Shown: positions 49,025 through 62,980 of the stretch, piece after piece
How positions within the stretch are numbered: position 1 is the stretch's first letter
Layout: every line of letters begins with the position of its first letter
Assembly: GCF_932526225.1 (NCBI RefSeq)
Contig: NC_064047.1
Span: forward strand, 62,001-126,000
Origin: Nematostella vectensis
Lineage: Eukaryota > Cnidaria > Anthozoa > Actiniaria > Edwardsiidae
Direction: 5' to 3'
DNA: 64,000 nucleotides
Program-made: the position numbers and the translations under genes
The notes under the pieces: model-generated
The model's database searches: none
What the model saw: the letters and a program-made list of their open reading frames with translations, nothing else
Told to the model about the DNA's origin: nothing

Positions 49025-50974
49025 AATCCAGCAAGCTTATTTTGCAAACTCACTTTTTTTATTATTTTTGCGCAAAACCAATCAGGATTAAGGGGGTCAA
49101 GCACAAAGAAAGAAAACGAATAAAAAAAAAGCCCATTGGCCTGGGATCGAACCCGGTCTGAAGAACAAAACGGAAACCATACATACGGATTACCCAATCG
49201 GTATGGCAGCACAAGGCTTTTACGGAAGGCTGTAAAGAACCCGAAGGCCGCAAGCACCGATATTTCCGAGCGAATATGCTGTACAACACTCTTGCAAGGT
49301 TATCCCAACCCGCGCATTAATGGGGAGGACAATAACCAGGATCCCAGGCCTGTAATACGGTTACGCCACGCACAGCTCGCCGAGATTGTGGATGACAAAA
49401 AATAGAGGTCTATTTGGGCATCTTGGGTCCCTTGGGGACTCGCCATGCGCACAGGCGCATCTCTTTTATTGTGTACATGACATCAAATTAGCGAAGAAAA
49501 AAGACGCTGTTTTGGTATCATGTGAAAAGCATAAAATAAATAGAAATAAAGACGTAAGGGGGGAGAATATTGACATATTCATATTAGAATATTGACAAAA
49601 TCCGCAATATTGTCTACGCTGATTAAGTAAAGCTGTATTTTACTTTAAAGGGGCAGCAGCATAGTACTGCGCATGTCTGGAGTCAGTGTTTATTGTAGGC
49701 TTTTAAGTGTCTACAAACAGTTTAACTTTTTAAAAGCTGTGAATACCTTATTAAATAATATGCAATATTATATTGAAAACTATGTTAATTGACAGTTTGT
49801 GGTCATTTTTTTTTTGTTTTGTTCAAGGTCTCCCACATGTACCAAAAGCTCATAAGTCACTATTAGAATTTCACTGAAGTTCATTGTGTCAGGGCTCTAG
49901 AGTTATTGCAAATCTCTTAAACATGACACTCCCCCTTTGTTTTATTTTTAGTTTTGTTCTATTATTATTATTATTTTCTTTTTTAGAGGGGGAGGGGAAT
50001 TTAGCTAAAAATAGCCAAGGGTCAATTCAAGCAACTAGTACAAAAGATGTTTTTTTGCAGTCCTTTATTCAATATATTCAAGGTTATCATGCAATTCTGT
50101 TGTTTGACTGCATATATATATTTTTTTTCTTTCTTTTCATTACAAGTTCTATATGTGTAAGTGGTGACCATAGCTATGATTACTATTATTTAGAATAATT
50201 TTTTACCTACTAAAAGAAAACAACTTGACTGCAAAACACTTACTGTAGGGCACTCGATATTAGGCATTACTTTCATGTGGATGTAAGGTTGAAATGTCAA
50301 AACCTTCATTAACCCGTGAACTACGCTTTAGCGTATTACACTTTGTTGTGATCTGATTCTATTGTTCTTTTTTGTGTTTTACTAACTATTACCGTTTAAC
50401 TATCACACTTTGTTTCACGGGTTAATGAAAACCACTCTAATTACTTACAGTAATTATTTTTTAATATTATTATTTACTTGTATAATTTAGATGAGCAATA
50501 CATATTTCTTTTTGGCCTTGTAGAGCTCATCTCGTTCCTCATAAATAACAAACAAAATGAAGTTTGTTCTTATTTGGTGCAAAGGAATCTACATTAGTTT
50601 TCTAATCAGATAATTGTTTTTTTTTTAACACTCACCTGTTATTTCAACAGCTCTTACTTGAGTTTGCTTGTCTCAGAAATAGACCTTGCTTAATAAACAA
50701 ATATATCTTACAAACTTATTTAATAATAGGTAACAACTGCAATATTGTATGAAGAGAGTGCCCCTCCCTTCCACCTGCTGTTGTTGACATTATGCTCAAT
50801 AAACTGTTACATCTCCCCTCTCCACCAGTTAAGCATTCTATGTATGCTTCCCTGTACAAAATGCGCCCCTTCAAATAGAACATTAAAGTTCACATACTTG
50901 TTTACTTCCTCAAACTCTTTGCTTTGTGTTTTTTGTTAACTTCCTAGGAACAAATTGAATACATATAATCAATA
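49025..50974 (+). repeat. Array unit 26 (short form, 1950 bp)
   Basis: B box 49143-49153; piggyBac-type element 50309-50425. Same set as units 22 and 24. The hairpin loop reads ACAG (near 49451) instead of ACGG. Confidence 0.95.
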
Positions 50975-52974
50975 AATCCAGCAAGCTTATTTTGCAAACT
51001 CACTTTTTTTATTATTTTTGCGCAAAACCAATCAGGATTAGGGGGGTCAAACACAAAGAAAGAAAACGAATAAAAAAAAAAGCCCATTGGCCTGGGATCG
51101 AACCCGGTCTGAAGAACAAAACGGAAACCATACATAGGGATTACCCAATCGGTATGGCAGCACAAGGCTTTTACGGAAGGCTGTAAAGAACCCGAAGGCC
51201 CCAAGCACCGATATTTCCGAGCGAATATGCTGTACAACACTCTTGCAAGGTTATCCCAACCCGCGCATTAATGGGGAGGACAACAACCAGGATCCCAGGC
51301 CCGTAATACGGTTACGCCACGCACAGCTCGCCGAGATTGTGGATGGCAAAAAATAGAGGTCTATGTGGGCGTCTTGGGTCCCTTGGGGACTCGCCATGCG
51401 CACGGGCGCATCTCTTTTATTGTGTACATGACATCAAATTAGCGAAGAAAAAAGACGCTGTTTTGGTATCATGTGAAAAGCATAAAATAAATAGAAATAA
51501 AGACGTAAGGGGGAAGAATATTGACATATTCATATTAGAATATTGACAAAATCCGCAATATTGTCTACGCTGACTAAGTAAAGCTGTATTTTACTTTAAA
51601 GGGGCAGCAGCATAGTACTGCGCATGTCTGGAGTCAGTGTTTATTGTAGGCTTTTAAGTGTCTACAAACAGTTGAACTTTTTAAAAGCTGTCAATACCTT
51701 ATTAAATAATATGCAATATTATATTGAAAACTATGTTAATGGACAGTTTGTGGTCATTTTTTTTGTTTTGTTTAAAGTCCCCCACATGTACCAAAAGCTC
51801 ATAAGTCAGTATTAGAATTTCACTGAAGTTCATTGTGTCAGAGCTCTAGAGCTATTGCAAATCTCTTAAACATGACACTCCCCTTTTAAAGGAAAGTAAA
51901 AAAAAATCAAACTTGTTGGTGGGGGTCTCTGTTGTGTTTGTTTTCTTTTTAGTTTTGTTCTATTATTATTATTATTTTCTTTTTTAGAGTGGGAGGGGAA
52001 TTCAGCTAAAAATAGCCAAGGGTCAATTCAAGCAACTAGTACAAAAGATGTTTTTTTGCAGTCCTTTATTCAATATATTCAAGGTTATCATGCAATTCTG
52101 TTGTTTGACTGCATATATATATATTTTTTTTTCTTTCTTTTCATTACAAGTTCTATATGTGTAAGTGGTGACCATAGCTATGATTACTATTATTTAGAAT
52201 AATTTTTACCTACTAACAGAAAACAACTTGACTGCAAAACACTTACTGTAGGGCACTCGATATTAGGCATTACTTTCATGTGGATGTAAGGTTGAAATGT
52301 CAAAACCTTCATTAACCCGTGAACTACGCTTTAGCGTATTACACTTTGTTGTGATCTGATTCTATTGTTCTTTTTTGTGTTTTACTAACTATTACCGTTT
52401 AACTATCACACTTTGTTTCACGGGTTAATGAAAACCACTCTAATTACTTACAGTAATTGTTTTTTAATATTATTATTTACTTGTATAATTTAGATGAGCA
52501 ATACATATTTCTTTTTGGCCTTGTAGAGCTCATATCGTTCCTCATAAATAACAAACAAAATGAAGTTTGTTCTTATTTGGTGCAAAGGAATCTACATTAG
52601 TTTTCTAATCAGATAATTGTTTTTTTTAACACTCACCTGTTATTTCAACAGCTCTTACTTGAGTTTGTTGTCTCAGAAATAGACCTTGCTTAATAAACAA
52701 ATATATCTTACAAACTTATTTAATAATAGGTAACAACTGCAATATTGTATGAAGAGAGTGCCCCTCCCTTCCACCTGCTATTGTTGACATTATGCTCAAT
52801 AAACTGTTACCTCTCCCCTCTCCACCAGTTAAGCATTCTATGTATGCTTCCCTGTACAAAATGCGCCCCTTCAAATAGAACATTAAAGTTCACATACTTG
52901 TTTACTTCCTCAAACTCTTTGCTTTGTGTTTTTTGTTAACTTCCTAGGAACAAATTGAATACATATAATCAATA
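50975..52974 (+). repeat. Array unit 27 (long form, 2000 bp)
   Basis: B box 51094-51104; insert 51888-51939; piggyBac-type element 52312-52428. The left part matches units 23 and 25. The right part has TTGTTTTTTAATATT and TTCTTTTTGG, close to unit 26, so it is another mosaic. Confidence 0.95.
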
Positions 52975-54975
52975 AATCCAGCAAGCTTATTTTGCAAACT
53001 CACTTTTTTTTATTATTTTTGCGCAAAACCAATCAGGATTAGGGGGGTCAAACACAAAGAAAGAAAACGAATAAAAAAAAAAGCCCATTGGCCTGGGATC
53101 GAACCCGGTCTGAAGAACAAAACGGAAACCATACATAGGGATCACCCAATCGGTATGGCAGCACAAGGCTTTTACGGAAGGCTGTAAAGAACCCGAAGGC
53201 CCCAAGCACCGATATTTCCGAGCGAATATGCTGTACAACACTCTTGCAAGGTTATCCCAACCCGCGCATTAATGGGGAGGACAACAACCAGGATCCCAGG
53301 CCCGTAATACGGTTACGCCACGCACAGCTCGCCGAGATTGTGGATGACAAAAAATAGAGGTCTATTTGGGCGTCTTGGGTCCCTTGGGGACTCGCCATGC
53401 GCACGGGCGCATCTCTTTTATTGTGTACATGACATCAAATTAGCGAAGAAAAAAGACGCTGTTTTGGTATCATGTGAAAAGCATAAAATAAATAGAAATA
53501 AAGACGTAAGGGGGGAGAATATTGACATATTCATATTAGAATATTGACAAAATCCGCAATATTGTCTACGCTGACTAAGTAAAGCTGTATTTTACTTTAA
53601 AGGGGCAGCAGCATAGTACTGTGCATGCCTGGAGTCAGTGTTTATTGTAGGCTTTTAAGTGTCTACAAACAGTTGAACTTTTTAAAAGCTGTCAATACCT
53701 TATTAAATAATATGCAATATTATATTGAAAACTATGTTAATTGACAGTTTGTGGTCATTTTTTTTGTTTTGTTTAAAGTCTCCCACATGTACCAAAAGCT
53801 CATAAGTCAGTATTAGAATTTCACTGAAGTTCATTGTGTCAGGGCTCTAGAGCTATTGCAAATCTCTTAAACATGCCATTCCCCCTTTAAAGGAAATTAA
53901 AAAAAATCAAAATTGTTGGTGGGGGTCTCTGTTGTGTTTGTTTTCTTTTTTAGTTTTGTTCTATTATTATTATTATTTTCTTTTTTAGAGTGGGAGGGGA
54001 ATTCAGCTAAAAATAGACAAGGGTCAATTCAAGCAACTAGTACAAAAGATGTTTTTTTGCAGTCCTTTATTCAATATATTCAAGGTTATCATGCAATTCT
54101 GTTGTTTGACTGCATATATATATTTTTTCTTTCTTTTCATTACAAGTTCTATATGTGTAAGTGGTGACCATAGCTATGATTACTATTATTTAGAATAATT
54201 TTTTACCTACTAACAGAAAACAACTTGACTGCAAAACACTTACTGTAGGGCACTCGATATTAGGCATTACTTTCATGTGGATGTAAGGTTGAAATGTCAA
54301 AACCTTCATTAACCCGTGAACTACGCTTTAGCGTATTACACTTTGTTGTGATCTGATTCTATTGTTCTTTTTTGTGTTTTACTAACTATTACTGTTTAAC
54401 TATCACACTTTGTTTCACGGGTTAATGAAAACCACTCTAATTACTTACAGTAATTCTTTTTTTAATATTATTATTTACTTGTATAATTTAGATGAGCAAT
54501 ACATATTTCTTCTTGGCCTTGTAGAGCTCATCTCGTTCCTCGTAAATAACAAACAAAATGAAGTTTGTTCTTATTTGGTGCAAAGGAATCTACATTAGTT
54601 TTCTAATCAGATAATTGTTTTTTTTTTAACACTCACCTGTTTTTTCAACAGCTCTTACTTGAGTTTGCTTGTCTCAGAAATAGTCCTTGCTTAATAAACA
54701 AATATATCTTACAAACTTATTTAATAATAGGTAACAACTGCAATATTGTATGAAGAGAGTGCCCCTCCCTTCCACCTGCTATTGTTGACATTATGCTCAA
54801 TAAACTGTTACCTCTCCCCTCTCCACCAGTTAAGCATTCTATGTATGCTTCCCTGTACAAAATGCGCCCCTTCAAATAGAACATTAAAGTTCACATACTT
54901 GTTTACTTCCTCAAACTCTTTGCTTTGTGTTTTTTGTTAACTTCCTAGGAACAAATTGAATACATATAATCAATA
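52975..54975 (+). repeat. Array unit 28 (long form, 2001 bp)
   Basis: B box 53095-53105; insert 53889-53939; piggyBac-type element 54309-54425. The right part (GAGTGGGAGG, ATAGACAAGG, TAACAGAAAAC, ATTACTGTTT, ATAGTCCTTGC) matches unit 31, about 6.0 kb downstream. Confidence 0.95.
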
Positions 54976-56981
54976 AATCCAGCAAGCTTATTTTGCAAAC
55001 TCACTTTTTTTATTATTTTTGCGCAAAACCAATCAGGATTAAGGGGGTCAAGCACAAAGAAAGAAAACGAATAAAAAAAAAAAGCCCATTGGCCTGGGAT
55101 CGAACCCGGTCTGAAGAACACAACGGAAACCATACATACGGATTACCCAATCGGTATGGCAGCACAAGGCTTTTACGGAAGGCTGTAAAGAACCCGAAGG
55201 CCCCAAGCACCGATATTTCCGAGCGAATATGCTGTACAACACTCTTGCAAGGTTATCCCAACCCGCGCATTAATGGGGAGGACAATAACCAGGATCCCAG
55301 GCCCGTAATACGGTTACGCCACGCACAGCTCGCCGAGATTGTGGATGACAAAAAATAGAGGTCTATTTGGGCGTCTTGGGTCCCTTGGGGACTCGCCATG
55401 CGCACGGGCGCATCTCTTTTATTGTGTACATGACATCAAATTAGCGAAGAAAAAAGACGCTGTTTTGGTATCATGTGAAAAGCATAAAATAAATAGAAAT
55501 AAAGACGTAACGGGGGAGAATATTGACATATTCATATTAGAATATTGACAAAATCCGCAATATTGTCTACGCTGACTAAGTAAAGCTGTATTTTTTTTTA
55601 AAGGGGCAGCAGCATAGTACTGCGCATGTCTGGAGTCAGTGTTTATTGTAGGCTTTTAAGTGTCTACAAACAGTTGAACTTTTTAAAAGCTGTCAATACC
55701 TTATTAAATAATATGCAATATTATATTGAAAACTATGTTAATTGACAGTTTGTGGTCATTTTTTTTTTTTTTGTTTAAAGTCTCCCACATGTACCAAAAG
55801 CTCATAAGTCAGTATTAGAATTTCACTGAAGTTCATTGTGTCAAGGCTCTAGAGCTATTGCAAATCTCTTAAACATGACACTCCCCTTTTAAAGGAAAGT
55901 AAAAAAAATCAAAATTGTTGGTGGGTGTCTCTGTTGTGTTTGTTTTCTTTTTAGTTTTGTTCTATTATTATTATTATTTTCTTTTTTAGAGGGGGAGGGG
56001 AATTCAGCTAAAAATATCCAAGGGTCATTTCAAGCAACTAGTACAAAAGATGTGTTTTTTGCAGTCCTTTATTCAATATATTCAAGGTTATCATGCAATT
56101 CTGTTGTTTGACTGCATATATATATATATTTTTTTCTTTCTTTTCATTACAAGTTCTATATGTGTAAGTGGTGACCATAGCTATGATTACTATTATTTAG
56201 AATAATTTTTTACCTACTAAAAGAAAACAACTTGACTGCAAAACACTTACTGTAGGGCACTCGATATTAGGCATTACTTTCATGTGGATGTAAGGTTGAA
56301 ATGTCAAAACCTTCATTAACCCGTGAACTACGCTTTAGCGTATTACACTTTGTTGTGATCTGATTCTATTGTTCTTTTTTGTGTTTTACTAACTATTACC
56401 GTTTAACTATCACACTTTGTTTCACGGGTTAATGAAAACCACTCTAATTACTTACAGTAATTCTTTTTTTAATATTATTATTTACTTGTATAATTTAGAT
56501 GAGCAATACATATTTCTTTTTGGCCTTGTAGAGCTCATCTCGTTCCTCATAAATAACAAACAAAATGAAGTTTGTTCTTATTTGGTGCAAAGGAATCTAC
56601 ATTAGTTTTCTAATCAGATAATAGTTTTTTTTTTAACACTCGCCTGTTTTTTCAACAGCTCTTACTTGAGTTTGCTTGTCTCAGAAATAGACCTTGCTTA
56701 ATAAACAAATATATCTTACAAACTTATTTAATAATAGGTAACAACTGCAATATTGTATGAAGAGAGTGCCCCTCCCTTCACCTGCTATTGTTGACATTAT
56801 GCTCAATAAACTGTCACCTCTCCCCTCTCCACCAGTTAAGCATTCTATGTATGCTTCCCTGTACAAAATGCGCCCCTTCAAATAGAACATTAAAGTTCAA
56901 ATACTTGTTTACTTCATCAAACTCTTTGCTTTGTGTTTTTTGTTAACTTCCTAGGAACAAATTGAATACATATAATCAATA
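54976..56981 (+). repeat. Array unit 29 (long form, 2006 bp)
   Basis: B box 55096-55106; insert 55891-55941; piggyBac-type element 56316-56432. It is nearly identical to unit 32 (GAACACAACGG, GTAACGGGGG, ATATCCAAGGGTCATTT). The end matches unit 18. Confidence 0.95.
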
Positions 56982-58981
56982 AATCCAGCAAGCTTATTTT
57001 GCAAACTCACTTTTTTTTATTATTTTTGCGCAAAACCAATTAGGATTAAGGGGGTCAAGCACAAAGAAAGAAAACGAATAAAAAAAAAGCCCATTGGCCT
57101 GGGATCGAACCCGGTCTGAAGAATAAAACGGAAACCATACATACGGATTACCCAATCGGTATGGCAGCACAAGGCTTTTACGGAAGGCTGTAAAGAACCC
57201 GAAGGCCCCAAGCACCGATATTTCCGAGCAAATTAGCTGTACAACACTCTTGCAAGGTTATCCCAACCCGCGCATTAATGGGGAGGACAATAACCAGGAT
57301 CCCAGGCCCGTAATACGATTACGCCACGCACAGCTCGCCGAGATTGTGGATGACAAAAAATAGAGGTCTATTTGGGCGTCTTGGGTCCCTTGGGAACTCG
57401 CCATGCGCACGGGCGCATCTCTTTTATTGTGTACATGACATCAAATTAGCGAAGAAAAAAGACGCTGTTTTGGTATCATGTGAAAAGCATAAAATAAATA
57501 GAAATAAAGACGTAAGGGGGGAGAATATTGACATATTCATATTAGAATATTGACAAAATCCGCAATATTGTCTACGCTGACTAAGTAAAGCTGTATTTTA
57601 CTTTAAAGGGGCAGCAGCATAGTACTGCGCATGTCTGGAGTCAGTGTTTATTGTAGGCTTTTAAGTGTCTACAAACAGTTGAACTTTTTAAAAGCTGTCA
57701 ATACCTTATTAAATAATATGCAATATTATATTGAAAACTATGTTAATTGACAGTTTGTGGTCATTTTTTTTGTTTTGTTTAAAGTCTCCCACATGTACCA
57801 AAAGCTCATAAGTCAGTATTAGAATTTCACTGAAGTTCATTGTGTCAAGGCTCTAGAGCTATTGCAAATCTCTTAAACATGACACTCCCCTTTTAAAGGA
57901 AAGTAAAAAAAAAATCAAAATTGTTGGTGGGGTCTCTGTTGTGTTTGTTTTTTTTTTAGTTTTGTTCTATTATTATTATTATTTTCTTTTTTAGAGGGGG
58001 AGGGGAATTCAGCTAAAAATAGCCAAGGGTCAATTCAAGCAACTAGTACAAAAGATGTTTTTTTGCAGTCCTTTATTCAATATATTCAAGGTTATCATGC
58101 AATTCTGTTGTTTGACTGCATATATATATTTTTTTTCTTTCTTTTCATTACAAGTTCTATATGTGTAAGTGGTGACCATAGCTATGATTACTATTATTTA
58201 GAATAATTTTTTACCTACTAACAGAAAACAACTTGACTGCAAAACACTTACTGTAGGTCACTCGATATTAGGCATTACTCTCATGTGGATGTAAGGTTGA
58301 AATGTCAAAACCTTCATTAACCCGTGAACTACGCTTTAGCGTATTACACTTTGTTGTGATCTGATTCTATTGTTCTTTTTTGTGTTTTACTAACTATTAC
58401 CGTTTAACTATCACACTTTGTTTCACGGGTTAATGAAAACCACTCTAATTACTTACAGTAATTCTTTTTTTAATATTATTATTCACTTCTATAATTTAGA
58501 TGAGCAATACATATTTCTTCTTGGACTTGTAGAGCTCATCTCGTTCCTCATAAATAACAAACAAAATGAAGTTTGTTCTTATTTGGTGCAAAGGAATCTA
58601 CATTAGTTTTCTAATCAGATATTTTTTTTTTTTAACACTCACCTGTTTTTTCAACAGCTCTTACTTGAGTTTGCTTGTCTCAGAAATAGACCTTGCTTAA
58701 TAAACAAATATATCTTACAAACTTATTTAATAATAGGTAACAACTGCAATATTGTATGAAGAGAGTGCCCCTCCCTTCCACCTGCTATTGTTGACATTAT
58801 GCTCAATAAACTGTTACCTCTCCCCTCTCCACCAGTTAAGCATTCTATGTATGCTTCCCTGTACAAAATGCGCCCCTTCAAATAGAACATTAAAGTTCAC
58901 ATACTTGTTTACTTCCTCAAACTCTTTGCTTTGTGTTTTTTGTCAACTTCCTAGGAACAAATTGAATACATATAATCAATA
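56982..58981 (+). repeat. Array unit 30 (long form, 2000 bp)
   Basis: B box 57101-57111; insert 57895-57946; piggyBac-type element 58317-58433. The left part matches unit 19 (GAATAAAACGG). It has a local cluster of private changes near 57227-57238 (GAGCAAATTAGCTG where other units have GAGCGAATATGCTG). Confidence 0.95.
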
Positions 58982-60977
58982 AATCCAGCAAGCTTATTTT
59001 GCAAACTCACTTTTTTTATTATTTTTGCGCAAAACCAATCAGGATTAAGGGGGTCAAGCACAAAGAAAGAAAACGAATAAAAAAAAAGCCCATTGGCCTG
59101 GGATCGAACCCGGTCTGAAGAACAAAACGGAAACCATACATACGGATTACCCAATCGGTATGGCAGCACAAGTCTTTTACTGAAGGCTGTAAAGAACCCG
59201 AAGGCCCCAAGCACCGATATTTCCGAGCGAATATGCTGTACAACACTCTTGCAAGGTTATCCCAACCCGCGCATTAATGGGGAGGACAACAACCAGGATC
59301 CCAGGCCCGTAATACGGTTACGCCACGCACAGCTCGCCGAGATTGTGGATGACAAAAAATAGAGGTCTATTTGGGCGTCTTGGGTCCCTTGGGGACTCGC
59401 CATGCGCACGGGCGCATCTCTTTTATTGTGTACATGACATCAAATTAGCGAAGAAAAAAGACGCTGTTTTGGTATCATGTGAAAAGCATAAAATAAATAG
59501 AAATAAAGACGTAAGGGGGGAGAATATTGACATATTCATATTAGAATATTGACAAAATCCGCAATATTGTCTACGCTGACTAAGTAAAGCTGTATTTTAC
59601 TTTAAAGGGGCAGCAGCATAGTACTGCGCATGCCTGGAGTCAGTGTTTATTGTAGGCTTTTAAGTGTCTACAAACAGTTGAACTTTTTAAAAGCTGTCAA
59701 TACCTTATTAAATAATATGCAATATTATATTGAAAACTATGTTAATTGACAGTTTGTGGTCATTTTTTTTGTTTTGTTTAAAGTCTCCCACATGTACCAA
59801 AAGCTCATAAGTCAGTATTAGAATTTCACTGAAGTTCATTGTGTCAGGGCTCTAGAGCTATTGCAAATCTCTTAAACATGACATTCCCCCTTTAAAGGAA
59901 ATTAAAAAAAATCAAAATTGTTGGTGGGGGTCTCTGTTGTGTTTGTTTTCTTTTTAGTTTTGTTCTATTATTATTATTATTTTCTTTTTTAGAGTGGGAG
60001 GGGAATTCAGCTAAAAATAGACAAGGGTCAATTCAAGCAACTAGTACAAAAGATGTTTTTTTGCAGTCCTTTATTCAATATATTCAAGGTTATCATGCAA
60101 TTCTGTTGTTTGACTGCATATATATATTTTTTCTTTCTTTTCATTACAAGTTCTATATGTGTAAGTGGTGACCATAGCTATGATTACTATTATTTAGAAT
60201 AATTTTTTACCTACTAACAGAAAACAACTTGACTGCAAAACACTTACTGTAGGGCACTCGATATTAGGCATTACTTTCATGTGGATGTAAGGTTGAAATG
60301 TCAAAACCTTCATTAACCCGTGAACTACGCTTTAGCGTATTACACTTTGTTGTGATCTGATTCTATTGTTCTTTTTTGTGTTTTACTAACTATTACTGTT
60401 TAACTATCACACTTTGTTTCACGGGTTAATGAAAACCACTCTAATTACTTACAGTAATTCTTTTTTTAATATTATTATTTACTTGTATAATTTAGATGAG
60501 CAATACATATTTCTTCTTGGCCTTGTAGAGCTCATCTCGTTCCTCGTAAATAACAAACAAAATGAAGTTTGTTCTTATTTGGTGCAAAGGAATCTACATT
60601 AGTTTTCTAATCAGATAATTTTTTTTTTTAACACTCACCTGTTTTTTCAACAGCTCTTACTTGAGTTTGCTTGTCTCAGAAATAGTCCTTGCTTAATAAA
60701 CAAATATATCTTACAAACTTATTTAATAATAGGTAACAACTGCAATATTGTATGAAGAGAGTGCCCCTCCCTTCCACCTGCTATTGTTGACATTATGCTC
60801 AATAAACTGTTACCTCTCCCCTCTCCACCAGTTAAGCATTCTATGTATGCTTCCCTGTACAAAATGCGCCCCTTCAAATAGAACATTAAAGTTCACATAC
60901 TTGTTTACTTCCTCAAACTCTTTGCTTTGTGTTTTTTGTTAACTTCCTAGGAACAAATTGAATACATATAATCAATA
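58982..60977 (+). repeat. Array unit 31 (long form, 1996 bp)
   Basis: B box 59100-59110; insert 59894-59944; piggyBac-type element 60313-60429. It shares TTTTACTGAAGG with unit 33 and the right-part markers with unit 28. Confidence 0.95.
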
Positions 60978-62980
60978 AATCCAGCAAGCTTATTTTGCAA
61001 ACTCACTTTTTTTATTATTTTTGCGCAAAACCAATCAGGATTAAGGGGGTCAAGCACAAAGAAAGAAAACGAATAAAAAAAAAAAGCCCATTGGCCTGGG
61101 ATCGAACCCGGTCTGAAGAACACAACGGAAACCATACATACGGATTACCCAATCGGTATGGCAGCACAAGGCTTTTACGGAAGGCTGTAAAGAACCCGAA
61201 GGCCCCAAGCACCGATATTTCCGAGCGAATATGCTGTACAACACTCTTGCAAGGTTATCCCAACCCGCGCATTAATGGGGAGGACAATAACCAGGATCCC
61301 AGGCCCGTAATACGGTTACGCCACGCACAGCTCGCCGAGATTGTGGATGACAAAAAATAGAGGTCTATTTGGGCGTCTTGGGTCCCTTGGGGACTCGCCA
61401 TGCGCACGGGCGCATCTCTTTTATTGTGTACATGACATCAAATTAGCGAAGAAAAAAGACGCTGTTTTGGTATCATGTGAAAAGCATAAAATAAATAGAA
61501 ATAAAGACGTAACGGGGGAGAATATTGACATATTCATATTAGAATATTGACAAAATCCACAATATTGTCTACGCTGACTAAGTAAAGCTGTATTTTACTT
61601 TAAAGGGGCAGCAGCATAGTACTGCGCATGTCTGGAGTCAGTGTTTATTGTAGGCTTTTAAGTGTCTACAAACAGTTGAACTTTTTAAAAGCTGTCAATA
61701 CCTTATTAAATAATATGCAATATTATATTGAAAACTATGTTAATTGACAGTTTGTGGTCATTTTTTTTGTTTTGTTTAAAGTCTCCCACATGTACCAAAA
61801 GCTCATAAGTCAGTATTAGAATTTCACTGAAGTTCATTGTGTCAAGGCTCTAGAGCTATTGCAAATCTCTTAAACATGACACTCCCCTTTTAAAGGAAAG
61901 TAAAAAAAATCAAAATTGTTGGTGGGGGTCTCTGTTGTGTTTGTTTTCTTTTTAGTTTTGTTCTATTATTATTATTATTTTCTTTTTTAGAGGGGGAGGG
62001 GAATTCAGCTAAAAATATCCAAGGGTCATTTCAAGCAACTAGTACAAAAGATGTTTTTTTGCAGTCCTTTATTCAATATATTCAAGGTTATCATGCAATT
62101 CTGTTGTTTGACTGCATATATATATATATTTTTTTCTTTCTTTTCATTACAAGTTCTATATGTGTAAGTGGTGACCATAGCTATGATTACTATTATTTAG
62201 AATAATTTTTTACCTACTAAAAGAAAACAACTTGACTGCAAAACACTTACTGTAGGGCACTCGATATTAGGCATTACTTTCATGTGGATGTAAGGTTGAA
62301 ATGTCAAAACCTTCATTAACCCGTGAACTACGCTTTAGCGTATTACACTTTGTTGTGATCTGATTCTATTGTTCTTTTTTGTGTTTTACTAACTATTACC
62401 GTTTAACTATCACACTTTGTTTCACGGGTTAATGAAAACCACTCTAATTACTTACAGTAATTCTTTTTTTAATATTATTATTTACTTGTATAATTTAGAT
62501 GAGCAATACATATTTCTTCTTGGACTTGTAGAGCTCATCTCGTTCCTCATAAATAACAAACAAAATGAAGTTTGTTCTTATTTGGTGCAAAGGAATCTAC
62601 ATTAGTTTTCTAATCAGATATTTTTTTTTTTTAACACTCACCTGTTTTTTCAACAGCTCTTACTTGAGTTTGCTTGTCTCAGAAATAGACCTTGCTGAAT
62701 AAACAAATATATCTTACAAACTTATTTAATAATAGGTAACAACTGCAATATTGTATGAAGAGAGTGCCCCTCCCTTCCACCTGCTATTGTTGACATTATG
62801 CTCAATAAACTGTTACCTCTCGCCTCTCCACCAGTTAAGCATTCTATGTATGCTTCCCTGTACAAAATGCGCCCCTTCAAATAGAACATTAAAGTTCACA
62901 TACTTGTTTACTTCCTCAAACTCTTTGCTTTGTGTTTTTTGTCAACTTCCTAGGAACAAATTGAATACATATAATCAATA
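60978..62980 (+). repeat. Array unit 32 (long form, 2003 bp)
   Basis: B box 61098-61108; insert 61892-61942; piggyBac-type element 62316-62432. It is nearly identical to unit 29 on the left. The end (TGTCAACTTCC near 62939) matches units 19 and 30. Confidence 0.95.
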
